Both the position numbers and the translations under genes were made by a program. From assembly GCF_014195505.1 (NCBI RefSeq), contig NZ_JACIBV010000003.1:248001-312000 (forward strand): a stretch of 64,000 nucleotides of DNA. Direction: 5' to 3'. Source of the DNA: Nonomuraea dietziae (lineage in GTDB: Bacteria > Actinomycetota > Actinomycetes > Streptosporangiales > Streptosporangiaceae). The notes below the pieces were generated by a model. That model made no database searches. It saw only the letters and a list, made by a program, of their open reading frames with translations, and was not told the origin of the DNA. The stretch's first letter is position 1; every line of letters begins with the position of its first letter. Shown here in pieces: positions 26,601 through 34,848 of the stretch.

Positions 26601-27220
26601 CGAGCGGCAAACTGACGTTCTTCGCGCAGGGCATCGGCGGGCAACTCCTGCACGGATGGCAGCTGACCCCCGGCAGTGCGCAGTGGAACAGCGACTTCCT
26701 CCACCAGAACGGGACCGGCGCGGCGGCCGTCATCACCGGCAGGCCCGCCGTTTCGCAGACCATCTCGGGACGTCTCACCTTCCATGCCCGCGATACGAGT
26801 GGCCGGATGGTGCACGGCTGGCAGTCGACCCCCGGCAACGGCCCGTGGCGCTGGGACTTCCTGCCGCTGACGACGAACGTCGACGACGGCGGCACCCACG
26901 TCACCGTCACGATCGCCGGAGATCCTGCCCTGACGCTGGACCCCAGCGGCCGCCTGGTGTACTTCGCCAGGACGGCCGACGGCCGGGTGTTCCACAGCTG
27001 GCAGCGCTACCCCGACGAGGGGCCCTGGGACGCCACGATCATCCGGACGTCGGGCTCGCCGATCACCGTGGTCGGCGATGGAGCGGCTGCCCAGGACATC
27101 ACCGGCAGAGTGCACTACTTCGCCCGGACGGCCGCCGGCACGCTCCGGCACGCCTGGCAGGACGCACCCGGACTCGGCCCCTGGCACGCCGCCGAACTCG
27201 GCAGCGGCATCGCCACCTGA
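23606..27220 (+). CDS. Tat-exported DUF4091 protein with C-terminal beta-propeller
   Basis: A 1204-residue secreted protein. A Tat signal (RRQLVAGLAA at 16-25, cleavage near SARAAMA) is followed by an N-terminal beta domain, then the DUF4091 region (about 190-545), related to TIM-barrel glycoside hydrolases. FFYYADEPMND at 333-343 holds the conserved Asp-Glu-Pro (338-340), a likely catalytic Glu. A jelly-roll-like domain follows (IINSFESDVDVG onward), and the last 360 residues are repeated blades with LTFFAQGIGGQLLHGWQ, GRMVHGWQSTPGNGPW and GRVFHSWQRYPDEGPW, as in PLL/tectonin-like propellers. It probably binds and cuts an extracellular glycan. ROK and a second DUF4091 gene flank it on the same strand. 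Confidence 0.87.
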   Translation: MSGSLERSSPPNHPTRRQLVAGLAASVTLPLLPSRSARAAMAALTVWLPSSTDKVRRDRAIPAERATRISLQAARNEYESGQIIVRTATGSVQIGVSSTSLSGPGGATVPNSLITFYEQRYVEVPRSEDNPKYTAGWYPDALVPITPGATITVTASQNAALWFTVKIPKGQAPGVYSGTITLTGGDAPFTIPLSVDVWNFEVPDAPSFDTSCAIWYPQVGAAHGLTWGTAAYDQMMRAYWDFQTGFRLAGADIPVRGNPGPPVPGYPPGPGPDPSPAVFLAHAEEHLADPRIRKYRIPLYTTGDNDRGFQTDTSKLREVVAGLRAKGLLERGFFYYADEPMNDQHYQNVKNLFTLVDTIAPDVPHVLTLTGPPRQDLLDFVRAWAFVVTAPKPELPNVVQALRSRGDLVWWYTAWGHNYPTPSVFIHDSLVGTRLLPWIQQYMGIEGYLFWSTTVFGTYDGTTYYRSSQNWQDRWTNPNPLWDFSGDGFFLYPGKQVGVNGPVGSIRLHGLREGFEDAEYLVRYEKRAVAIAQEWNVAFDAKSALHSYHDVLHEWLEPYQDDPALFDRIRAQVGAEVAQLHGAAPALVHIGRPTAHHVPVTVHTARGATLSIDGVTRTRAGGNAISDTYELILGLPQGRRDVSLAVTANGVTSRFSRTIQVGPVATPHEIIINSFESDVDVGRVKPTNVSITRSDQHATAGRSSAKMVFAANVDNAGAFFYTRHADHPEWSIGRNDWSTLEAVEMDVYNDSDDLVVMHLNFYDPVHFGGDNPFYLSPRERHAVRVPLTNLPNNLAEITSMELRAPRRAQPLTLYVDNVRFTRSRTGLPSPGTWLRQDGRRRLTLHVARSDGGIAMARQTGADPAGWEFTNAADEGLRGPVAGTVASAVDPGARLNLIATTGVGQPLQWSREQTPTGTWRRWLLDLTPDNGTRPSLMGHPAAALDVNGRLTYCSRTTDGFLILGQQDAPGSETWRATYLTSTRDGSRVRVAGDPALIQDPSGKLTFFAQGIGGQLLHGWQLTPGSAQWNSDFLHQNGTGAAAVITGRPAVSQTISGRLTFHARDTSGRMVHGWQSTPGNGPWRWDFLPLTTNVDDGGTHVTVTIAGDPALTLDPSGRLVYFARTADGRVFHSWQRYPDEGPWDATIIRTSGSPITVVGDGAAAQDITGRVHYFARTAAGTLRHAWQDAPGLGPWHAAELGSGIAT

Positions 27221-27282
27221 CCTCAAACCGCAGCCTCTCTCCGGAAGCGCGACGCCAAGCCTCCAAAGCCAGGGAAGGAACC

Positions 27283-30200
27283 ATGGGCATCCCATCGTTG
27301 AAACGTTTCACAGCCCTAGCGGGCTTGGCCTGTCTGCTCATCCCACTGTTGCCCGCCACCGTGCAGGCCGCCGTGCCCGTCGCGTGGGTGCAGAACTCCG
27401 CCGACCACGCCTTCTCCACCAGCACCCCGCCCGCGCATCCCGCGACCGCGATCGCCCTGTACGCGGCCCGAGGCGAGTACGAGGCAGCGCAGATCCTGTA
27501 CCGGCCGTCCACGGCCGCAACCGGCGTCTCCTTAAGCGCCACCGCGCTGAGCGGGCCCGGCAGCGCCAGCATCCCGACGAGCGAGATCACCGTCAGACGG
27601 CAGTACAACCATCCGAACGTGGTCATGCACGGCGATAGCATCTGGCTCAAGGAGTACGAGGTGCCGCCCGCCGGCGGAACCTCCTTCTACGACGCTCTCG
27701 TCGACAACACGCCGATCTCGGTGGACGCGAACTACGCCCAGGCCTACCACTACAGCGTTCACGTCCCCGCAGGGCAGCCCGCCGGCGTCTACACCGGCTC
27801 GGTGACCGTCAAGAGCAGCGGCGGCGACGTGATCATCCCGGTCTCGGTGCGGGTCTACGCGGTGACCGTGCCGCCGGCCAACCAGTCGACATTCAAGCAG
27901 AACAACTGGTTCGCCTCGGTCGGATGGGATTACAAGGGCGCGGAGCTGGCGATCCCCGAACAGTACGCCGACGCCGCGGCCTACAGCCCCAACTGGTGGA
28001 AAGTCATCGCATCCCTCGCGAGGAACCAGGCCAAGCACCGCAACAACGTCATCTACACCGACTTCCAGGCGCTGCTGATCCCCAACACCACAATCGACGC
28101 GGCGGGCAACTACAGCTTCGGCTGGGCGACGTTCGACCGGTTCGTAAAGCTGTTCGAGGACGCCGGCGCCATGCAGTACATCTACACGCCAACCCTCCTG
28201 GAGCCGCACCCCAACAAAGACGTGGGCGGCAAGCGCCCGCAACTGGAGATGCTCAAGCGAGGACCCGACGGCAAGCCGCAAAAAGTACTGGTCGACCCGA
28301 ACACTCCCGAGACCACCGCCTACCTCAACAAACTCTTTCCCGCACTGAAGGCCCATCTGGACGCCAAGGGCTGGACCGACAAGTTCTACATGAGCGCGCT
28401 CGACGAACCGACCGAGGCGGCTCAGGTCACCGCCGCCACGTGGTTCTACGACATCTACACCACCTACTTCCCCGACCCGCTGACCAACGAGGCCCACGGC
28501 TATACGTTCCTCCCGGGCGCGGCCGAGAACATCACCACCTTCACGCCGTACACCGACAACTACGAAGACCACACCGGCTACTGGCAGGACCAGCGACTCA
28601 AGGGCAAAGAACTGTGGCTCTACGTCTGCATCGTGCCGCAGGACTACCAGGTGAACCGGCTCATCGGCATGCACCTGGCCAAGTCACGGCTGCTGCCCTG
28701 GCTGGTCTGGAAGATCGGTGGCAAGGGCTTCCAGCACTGGGGCTGGAACTACTGGGCATACAAGCCCGACGACATCTTCCGCGGTTACGACACCTTCGAC
28801 GGCCCCCAAACCGGCGACAGCTACATCGTCCGGCCCGACAAGGCGCGCTATGACGTCTACGACAGCGTGCGCAGCGAGACCCAGCTCGACGGTGTGGAGG
28901 ATTACGAGCTGCTCAACCAGCTCGCGGCCGACAAGCCCGTGACGGCGCGGGCGATCGCCGACACGGTGGTCACCGATATCGCGACCTTCGAACGGTCGGG
29001 CCAGGCGGTGACCGAGCGGCACAAGCAGATCCTGGACGCGCTCGTTTCGGCGGACGCCGAGCCGCGGTTCCCGTACGCCGACGACTTTTCCGACGCCTCC
29101 TCCGCCAGGAACTGGCTCGTCCCGATCAATCGCGCGAGCGGTCAGCAGGAGAGCTCCTGGTCGGTCACCGGCGGAGAGTTCGTGCAGCCTCAGGTCGGCG
29201 CCGGCTGGGATAAGGCCGTCGTGAACCTCAAGGGCCGCGCCTACCGTGACGTCGCGGCCTCTGCCGACCTCAGGATCACCGGCGTGAGCAACACCGGAGG
29301 CCAGACGAACTGGGCAGGGTTGATGGTCCGCAACCTCAGCGGCACCGAGATGGACACCGGCTACCTCGTCGCCCAACGCAACAACGGCGAGGTGTTCATC
29401 GTCCGCAGCGAGACCACGCTGGCCAGGGCCAACGTCCCGGGCTACGTCCCCGGGCAGGGCTCCAGGCTGCGCGTTGTCGCCAGAGGAGACACCATCACCG
29501 TCTATGCGGGCGCGAACGCCGCCCCGCTGCTGACCGTGACCGACAAGGCCTACCAGGCCGGCGACATCGCCTTGATCACCGGAGGTGCGGCCGCTCGTTT
29601 CGACAACGTCAAGATCAACCCGGAGACCAACCCGGCGGAAGGCCGCTCGATCACCGCGAGCAGTTCGTACGAGGGCGACGGCTGGAGCCCCCACGGCGCC
29701 GTCGACGGCGAGCGCGGTTCGGTCGCGGGCAGGATGGGCTGGAGCAGCCACGCCGACCTGACCACCAACCACACCGAGTCGATCACCGTGGACCTGGGCT
29801 CCGCCAAGCCGATCAGCCGGGTGGACCTGTACCCGCGCGCCGACGCCGGCAACGTCGGGCGGGGCTTCCCGGTCGACTTCACCATCCAAGTGTCGACCGA
29901 CAGATCCAACTGGACGACCGTGGCCACGCGCACCGGCTTCACCACGCCTGGCGCGGGCGCGCAGACGTTCCCATTCCCGACGATCGATGTGCGCTACGTG
30001 AAGGTCGAGGGAACCAAGCTGAACCGCGACCCGAACAACCACTACCGGATGCAATTCGCCGAGATCGAGGTGGCGGGCGGCAATCTGGCCGCAGGCCGGG
30101 CCGTCACCGCGAGCAGTTCCTACGAAGGTGACGGATGGTCACGGACCGCCCTCACCGATGGGCAGACCCGCTCGGCGCAGGGCTACTCCATGGGGTGGAG

Positions 30201-30522
30201 CAGCCACGGAACATCCACGGCGAACGCCACCGTGGACCTCGCCGGACCCACGCGCTTCAGCTCGGTGGTCCTACGCCCGCGCACTGACGGAGAGGCACTG
30301 GGGGCGAGCTTCCCGGTCGACTACACCCTGCAAGTGTCGGACGACAATGCCACCTGGACCACCGTGGTGACCAAGACGGGCCAGACGCGTCCCGGAATAA
30401 CCGGCGAAACGTTGTCCTTCACTCCGCGCACCGCGCGCTACGTGCGGATAGCCGCGACGAAACTCTCCACTGACCCAGTCGGCGACCAGCGGCTACAGCT
30501 CGCCGAGCTGGAAGTCCGCTGA
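27283..30522 (+). CDS. Secreted DUF4091 protein with two F5/8-type C-like domains
   Basis: A 1079-residue secreted protein. The signal peptide ends near AVQAA (residues 1-27). The DUF4091 hydrolase-like region spans about 150-590 with YMSALDEPTEA at 369-379 (Asp374-Glu375-Pro376), aligned with the same motif in the gene before. A laminin-G/concanavalin-like domain follows (ADDFSDASSARNWLVP..). Two F5/8 C-like carbohydrate-binding domains each start with ITASSSYEGDGWS or VTASSSYEGDGWS and end YVKVEGTKL or YVRIAATKL. ATG 27283 has AAGGA upstream and lies 62 bp after the first DUF4091 gene, likely one transcript. Confidence 0.87.
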   Translation: MGIPSLKRFTALAGLACLLIPLLPATVQAAVPVAWVQNSADHAFSTSTPPAHPATAIALYAARGEYEAAQILYRPSTAATGVSLSATALSGPGSASIPTSEITVRRQYNHPNVVMHGDSIWLKEYEVPPAGGTSFYDALVDNTPISVDANYAQAYHYSVHVPAGQPAGVYTGSVTVKSSGGDVIIPVSVRVYAVTVPPANQSTFKQNNWFASVGWDYKGAELAIPEQYADAAAYSPNWWKVIASLARNQAKHRNNVIYTDFQALLIPNTTIDAAGNYSFGWATFDRFVKLFEDAGAMQYIYTPTLLEPHPNKDVGGKRPQLEMLKRGPDGKPQKVLVDPNTPETTAYLNKLFPALKAHLDAKGWTDKFYMSALDEPTEAAQVTAATWFYDIYTTYFPDPLTNEAHGYTFLPGAAENITTFTPYTDNYEDHTGYWQDQRLKGKELWLYVCIVPQDYQVNRLIGMHLAKSRLLPWLVWKIGGKGFQHWGWNYWAYKPDDIFRGYDTFDGPQTGDSYIVRPDKARYDVYDSVRSETQLDGVEDYELLNQLAADKPVTARAIADTVVTDIATFERSGQAVTERHKQILDALVSADAEPRFPYADDFSDASSARNWLVPINRASGQQESSWSVTGGEFVQPQVGAGWDKAVVNLKGRAYRDVAASADLRITGVSNTGGQTNWAGLMVRNLSGTEMDTGYLVAQRNNGEVFIVRSETTLARANVPGYVPGQGSRLRVVARGDTITVYAGANAAPLLTVTDKAYQAGDIALITGGAAARFDNVKINPETNPAEGRSITASSSYEGDGWSPHGAVDGERGSVAGRMGWSSHADLTTNHTESITVDLGSAKPISRVDLYPRADAGNVGRGFPVDFTIQVSTDRSNWTTVATRTGFTTPGAGAQTFPFPTIDVRYVKVEGTKLNRDPNNHYRMQFAEIEVAGGNLAAGRAVTASSSYEGDGWSRTALTDGQTRSAQGYSMGWSSHGTSTANATVDLAGPTRFSSVVLRPRTDGEALGASFPVDYTLQVSDDNATWTTVVTKTGQTRPGITGETLSFTPRTARYVRIAATKLSTDPVGDQRLQLAELEVR

Positions 30523-30527
30523 AGACC

Positions 30528-30571
30528 GTCCGGCCGGGGACGTGGGCGGCGGCCCGCGCTCCCGGCCGGAC
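30528..30571 (+). terminator. Strong hairpin after the DUF4091 pair
   Basis: An 11-bp perfect inverted repeat (GTCCGGCCGGG / CCCGGCCGGAC) lies 5 bp after the stop, with a 22-nt loop that can pair further (GGGC/GCCC). No U tract follows, as is common in high-GC actinomycetes. Confidence 0.65.
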
Positions 30572-30599
30572 ACCGCTGGACACCCCTGCGCGAAGCAGA

Positions 30600-30880
30600 A
30601 AGACATCGTTCGCCTGTCCCAACCAAGCGGCTGCTCAATCGTAGAGCGTGTCAGTCTTGCGGAAGCCGTGCAGGATGCCCACGAGCGGGTGGGCGACCTG
30701 GCGCAGGGCGGGCTAGCCGGTGCCACGGGCCCGCTGTTTGTCGTAGTGGGCGCAGCCGCCGGGCGAGACGCGGACCACGGTCGGCCTAGGTGATCAGGGC
30801 GACGATGAGCCGGTCGTTGCGCACTTAGCGGGCCAGGGCGGTCTTCTTCTTGCCGAAGGCCGGGTGATCGCGCTGCATGC
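30600..30880 (-). pseudogene. IS110-family transposase, C-terminal remnant
   Basis: The minus strand reads KTALARKVRNDRLIVALIT, stop, then RVSPGGCAHYDKQRARGTG, stop, then PALRQVAHPLVGILHGFRKT and DTLYD. This is the IS110 C-terminal pattern: the SPGA..YD block with the catalytic-Ser region, and NRLVGILHGCL. Nonsense codons at three places show decay. Upstream to 31025 another open stretch on the same strand could not be placed. Confidence 0.65.
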
Positions 30881-31045
30881 GGGGCGGGCACGACTTCCCA
30901 TCAGCGACCCACTCTTCCGCCCTGCCGACAGGGGCACGACTTCTGCAGGACTCGATGTCCAGGACCAAAGTGCTCCCCTGCCGACGACCACTACCCACTA
31001 CGGAGTCTGCCGGATGGCTCACTCCCAGAAGTCATGAGGATCATC

Positions 31046-32488
31046 ATGGGCCTCTTATCCCGAACAGGGGCGGCCTGGGCGGCCCTCTGCCTGCTCCTGT
31101 CTTCCCTGTCCGTCCCGCCCGCTGCCGCCGCGGAGCGGCACGGCCTGCCTGCCCCGGCCGTCGCCCAGACCTTCCGCAACCCGCTGAACCCCAGCGCCGA
31201 CCCCAGCCTGCTCTACCACGAGGGCTCTTACTACCTGGCCACCACCCGCGGGGACCGGATCGGCATCTGGAGGTCGCACAGCCTGGCCACGCTGCTGGCC
31301 GCGCCCGAGCACGTGGCCTGGCAGGATAACGACCCGTCGCGCAACATCCAGATGTGGGCGCCCGCCTTCCGGCAGGTCGGCTCGCGCTGGTACATCTACT
31401 ACACCGCCTCCGACGGCGTGGACGCCAACCACCGGATGTATGTGCTGGAGTCGGTCGGGAACGGCCCGATGGGTCCATACACCTTCAAGGCAAAGATCGC
31501 CGACTTCGGTGAGTACGCCATCGACGGTGAGCCGATCACCCACAACGGCCAGTCCTACTTCGTCTGGAGCGGGCCGGGACGGGGCCAGGGTGGACCGGCG
31601 CAGCTCTACATCGCCCGGATGAGCAATCCCTGGACGGTGACGGGAGAGCGGACGGCGATCCCCGCCGACGGCGGCTGCAGCGAGGTGCGGGAGGGCCCCA
31701 CACCGCTCTACCGCAACGGCAGGACCTTCCTGACCTACTCCACCTGTGACACCGCCAAGCCCGACTACCAGCTGTGGGTGACGAGCATCGCCTACGGGGC
31801 CGACCCGATGGTAGCCGCCAGCTGGGTGCAGCACCCCGGGCCGGTGTTCTGGCGCGACGACGCGGCCGGCGTGTGGGGCCCGGGCCATCACTCCTTCTTC
31901 CGCTCACCTGACGGCACTGAGGACTGGATCGCCTACCACGGCAAGAACACCAGCGCCTACACCTACTCCTTCCGTACGACCCGAGCGCAGAAGTTCAGCT
32001 GGAACCCCGACGGCACCCCGAACTTCGGCCGGCCCCTGCCCCTCGGGACCACCCAGCAGCTGCCCTCAGGCGATCCGGGCGCGCCCACGGCCGCGATCAA
32101 CGACTTCGATCTGGGCACCGGCCAGAATCAGGTTCAGTACAGCGCGACATGGCAGTCAGGGTCAGGCTGCGGGAATCAGTGCTTCCAGGGCAATGATCAT
32201 TGGACTGGCCGGGCGGGCGCGACTGCGACGATCCGCTTCACCGGCACACAGGTGGCTCTGCTCAGCGTGCGCGACTGGGGCAACGGCATCGCCGCGATAT
32301 CCATCGACGGCAGCGCTGAGCAGTACCTGGACTATTACAGCGGCATCCGCGTCGGCGAGGAACTCAATTACCTGAGCCCGGTCCTCCCGGCGGGGCCGCA
32401 TACACTGCGCATCCGGGTGACTGGTGCCCGGAACCCTGCCTCCGGCAGCACGGTGATCAGTCTCGACCGCATCGAGGTGTACGGCTGA
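31046..32488 (+). CDS. Secreted GH43 arabinanase-like hydrolase with C-terminal binding domain
   Basis: A 480-residue secreted enzyme. The signal peptide ends near PAAAAE (29). The five-bladed GH43 propeller shows the three acids: Asp52 in NPSADPSLLYHEG (base), Asp160 in YAIDGEPITHNG (pKa modulator), Glu216 in CSEVREGPTPLY (acid). The last 130 residues form a beta-sandwich (INDFDLGTGQNQVQYSATW .. VISLDRIEVYG) like carbohydrate-binding modules. ATG 31046 has AGGA 5 nt upstream; another in-frame ATG lies at 31034. Family members cut arabinan or arabinose/xylose side chains, so with the DUF4091 pair and importer it suggests an arabinose-containing substrate. Confidence 0.87.
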   Translation: MGLLSRTGAAWAALCLLLSSLSVPPAAAAERHGLPAPAVAQTFRNPLNPSADPSLLYHEGSYYLATTRGDRIGIWRSHSLATLLAAPEHVAWQDNDPSRNIQMWAPAFRQVGSRWYIYYTASDGVDANHRMYVLESVGNGPMGPYTFKAKIADFGEYAIDGEPITHNGQSYFVWSGPGRGQGGPAQLYIARMSNPWTVTGERTAIPADGGCSEVREGPTPLYRNGRTFLTYSTCDTAKPDYQLWVTSIAYGADPMVAASWVQHPGPVFWRDDAAGVWGPGHHSFFRSPDGTEDWIAYHGKNTSAYTYSFRTTRAQKFSWNPDGTPNFGRPLPLGTTQQLPSGDPGAPTAAINDFDLGTGQNQVQYSATWQSGSGCGNQCFQGNDHWTGRAGATATIRFTGTQVALLSVRDWGNGIAAISIDGSAEQYLDYYSGIRVGEELNYLSPVLPAGPHTLRIRVTGARNPASGSTVISLDRIEVYG

Positions 32489-32835
32489 AGCGCCTCGGGG
32501 CGGGGCCGCTGGCACCCAGGCGGGCGAAGTGGCGCGTAGATGAACTGCCGAGGCGGGCACGGCGTGCCGTCCCGTCGGCATGGCGCGCCACGAAGGCCGA
32601 CCTGTGTGGCGTCCGGTTGATCACTCGGCCATCTTCTGCGCAAGCCGGATCGCGGGCTCTTCACCCTGCTCTGGGGCAGGCCGGTGCGGGGCTGCTGCGC
32701 AGCGTCCAGGGGCCGGAAGAGCACGACGTTGCCTCCGCAGATGGCCTCCCAGCAGGTCGGCAGAGGCGGCTAGGGCGCGTAAGATGATCTTGAAGGCTAG
32801 TGTGACAGGGGGGCAACGGACAAACAACCGCTGTT
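32489..32835. other. No gene seen
   Basis: Between the GH43 gene and the repeat cluster there is no frame with start, ribosome site and family pattern. A minus-strand stretch near 32650-32730 is coding-like but unrecognised. Confidence 0.4.
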
Positions 32836-32840
32836 GAGCG

Positions 32841-32938
32841 TCACGAGATGTCAGTGGGAGACGACACCAGCTGACAGTGGGGACGGCGCGAGTTGTCAGT
32901 AGTTCCGTCACTATCCGTGGCGGAACTACGTGTCAGCT
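32841..32938. repeat. Cluster of TGTCAG repeats, IS21-like end
   Basis: TGTCAG (or its complement CTGACA) occurs four times within 100 bp: in GATGTCAGTGGGAG, CTGACAGTGGGGAC, GTTGTCAGTAGTTCC and CGTGTCAGCTTTC. Multiple short terminal repeats of this sort are typical of IS21-type ends. The repeats abut a short unassigned minus-strand tail ending at 32933 (WLVELDDTGES). Confidence 0.4.
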
Positions 32939-33060
32939 TTCGCCGGTGTCGTCGAGCTCCACCAGCCACGAGGCATCGGTCGGGCGTGATTCGTCGATGT
33001 CGCTGCTGTACAACAGCTCTTGAAGATGCTGCTCATCGTCGAGGAACGGTCGCAGTATGC
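32933..33060 (-). pseudogene. Unassigned protein tail next to the repeats
   Basis: About 40 codons (DDEQHLQELLYSSDIDE, then SRPTDASWLVELDDTGES and a TGA) look coding on composition and acid content. There is no start. It may be the end of an IS-encoded protein whose repeats follow. Not recognised. Confidence 0.3.
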
Positions 33061-33092
33061 GCCCCGCCCGCCGTGTTCAGCGCCCGGCCCCC

Positions 33093-33363
33093 GGCCCTTG
33101 GCGGCCAGCCGGACCGAGCTGACCTCGGGCAGCTCGGCGGCCAGCCGGGCGGCGATGCGCGGCGTGGCGTCGGTGCTGGCGTTGTCGGCGACGGTGATGC
33201 GGAAGGCGTACGGGAAGTCGTGCCGCAGGTGCTCGTGCAGTCTGCGGACGCATGGCTCCAGGTCGATCTCCTCGTTGTGGACCGGGACGACGACGTCGAG
33301 TACGGGCGCGGGCGGCGCGGGCGTCCCGGCCATGCCGTGGGCGCCGAGTGCTGAGATGCTCAT
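33093..33363 (-). pseudogene. Glycosyltransferase family 2, N-terminal fragment
   Basis: ATG 33361-33363 opens a GT2 enzyme: VLDVVVPVHNEEIDLEPCVR with the nucleotide-sugar strand, RITVADNASTDATPRIAARL, and VSSVRLAAKGRG. After about 90 residues the similarity stops where the Asp-x-Asp region should come, and IS-type sequence takes over. Only the N-terminal quarter remains. Confidence 0.65.
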
Positions 33364-33428
33364 GCGATCACGTTCCGTGGTCGGTCTTTCCGTGGGACGT
33401 GGCGATGCTGTGGGCGGGCTGTGAGGTC

Positions 33429-33530
33429 TCAGCCGGTCAGGTCGTAGACGGTGACGCCGCCCACGGTCGTCGGGGTGTACGTGGCGGCGACCCAGGCGGC
33501 GATCCGCGCGGCATGCCGATATCGCGATTC
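33429..33530 (-). pseudogene. Membrane glycosyltransferase (GT39-like), C-terminal scrap
   Basis: About 30 codons end HAARIAAWVAATYTPTTVGG and VTVYDLTG before the TGA at 33429-33431. This is the conserved tail of actinomycete ArnT-like membrane glycosyltransferases. It lies 65 bp before the GT2 fragment, so both may be the broken ends of one former polyprenyl-sugar operon. Confidence 0.5.
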
Positions 33531-33743
33531 TGTCTTTTGAGTGGTGGCGCGGAAACCAGCACGACTCGAAATTGTATTAGGTGGCAGGAATCACCCGGTA
33601 TTGGCAGAAATAGAGCTCCAATGGGTGTTGCGCCTTTCGCTCCCTCTACGTAATGGGCTCACCCGTGCTGCTCGGCAATGGCCGGTATTGCGCTGGGAGT
33701 GAACTGATGAAGTCGACCACGCCGCATGGTCAAAAATGGGCAG

Positions 33744-34700
33744 ATGCGAACATTGGTTTTAGGTGGTACGAGGTTCCTGTCCAGAGAGATCGCCCGGCAG
33801 GCGCGCGATCGCGGGCATGAGGTGGTGTGCGCGGCCCGTGGGCTGGCGGGCGATCCGCCGGCGGATGTCGAGTTCGTCAGGGTTGACCGCAGCGAGGACG
33901 GTGGGCTGGCTCCGGTGAAGGGGGAGTTCGACCTCGTTATTGACGTCGCCAGGCATCCGAGCCTGGTTCGGCGGGCCGTTGCGGAACTCGCGGGGCGCGT
34001 CGGGCACTGGACGCTGGTGTCATCGGGCAACGTCTACGCCGATCCAAGCCAGACCGGCCAGGCTCTACATGAGCCGCTGGCAGCCGATGCCGATGAGACC
34101 GATCCGGCGAACTACGGCCCGGCCAAGGTAGCGTGCGAGCAGATCGTCGGTGACGGAGCTCTCCTGGCGCGTGCCGGGCTGATCGTGGGTCCGGAAGACC
34201 CGTTCGACCGGTTCGCCTACTGGGTCGACCGGCTCACCCGTGGCGGGCTTGTGCTCGTGCCAGGGTCTCCTGACGATCTCGTTCAACTCGTCGACGTACG
34301 AGATCTGGCCAGCTGGGTGCTCGATGCGGCGGAGCGAGGGCTGACCGGGCCGTACGACGCGATCTGCATGCCCTTCGGCAGGGGCAAACTTCTCACGGAG
34401 ATCGCCGAGAGCCTGAATGTGCAGTCCGAGTTTGTCTGGGCTGATCAAGAGTTCCTTGTCGAGCAGAAAGTGGCGCCGTGGATGGGGCCACGATCACTGC
34501 CGATGTGGCTGCCGTTGCCGGAATACGCTGGTTTCATGGCCCGCGACACCTCCGCCACGCTGGCGGCAGGCCTGCACATTCGCCCGCTCGCCGATACAGT
34601 CCTCGACACCCTTGCCTGGCTGCGCGAGTCCGGCCACTCAGTGAGCCGTGCCGGCCTCACGGCCGTAGAGGAGAAGGAACTGCTTCGCATGCTCTCCTGA
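33744..34700 (+). CDS. NAD-dependent epimerase/dehydratase (extended SDR)
   Basis: A 318-residue Rossmann-fold protein. MRTLVLGGTRFLSREIARQA at 1-20 is the NAD(P) loop (GGTRFLS), WTLVSSGNVYADPSQ holds the catalytic Ser region, and the YxxxK is YGPAKVA. Later LLTEIAESLNVQSEFVWADQ and EYAGFMARDTSATLAAGLHI match the C-terminal half. The substrate is probably a nucleotide-linked or free sugar. ATG 33744 is preferred over the in-frame ATG 33726 because it starts at the first strand; neither has a good ribosome site. Confidence 0.82.
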   Translation: MRTLVLGGTRFLSREIARQARDRGHEVVCAARGLAGDPPADVEFVRVDRSEDGGLAPVKGEFDLVIDVARHPSLVRRAVAELAGRVGHWTLVSSGNVYADPSQTGQALHEPLAADADETDPANYGPAKVACEQIVGDGALLARAGLIVGPEDPFDRFAYWVDRLTRGGLVLVPGSPDDLVQLVDVRDLASWVLDAAERGLTGPYDAICMPFGRGKLLTEIAESLNVQSEFVWADQEFLVEQKVAPWMGPRSLPMWLPLPEYAGFMARDTSATLAAGLHIRPLADTVLDTLAWLRESGHSVSRAGLTAVEEKELLRMLS

Positions 34701-34848
34701 TCCGGCCCGGCTCGACGTAACGCCCTGCTATCAAGGCGCGAACCATCACCTCGGCCCTCATGTCGATCAACACCGGACGATGAACTGCGGAGCCGCAGGT
34801 CTCCCGTACATCGTTCACTGTGCCACACCCCTCCGAGAGGACCTGCCT

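Noticed and set aside
26521..27282. Upstream extension of the second DUF4091 frame over the first gene
   Set aside because: The extension is Arg/Pro-rich and lies antisense in frame to the propeller; ATG 27283 has a ribosome site and starts a signal peptide.
28684..30054. 456-codon minus-strand frame opposite the second DUF4091 gene
   Set aside because: Val/Asp/Gly-rich antisense frame; the sense protein has a signal peptide and known domains.
29650..30140. Repeated DNA that might be a small repeat array or CRISPR
   Set aside because: The two similar stretches encode the start of paired F5/8 C-like domains; no spacers or short repeat units are present.
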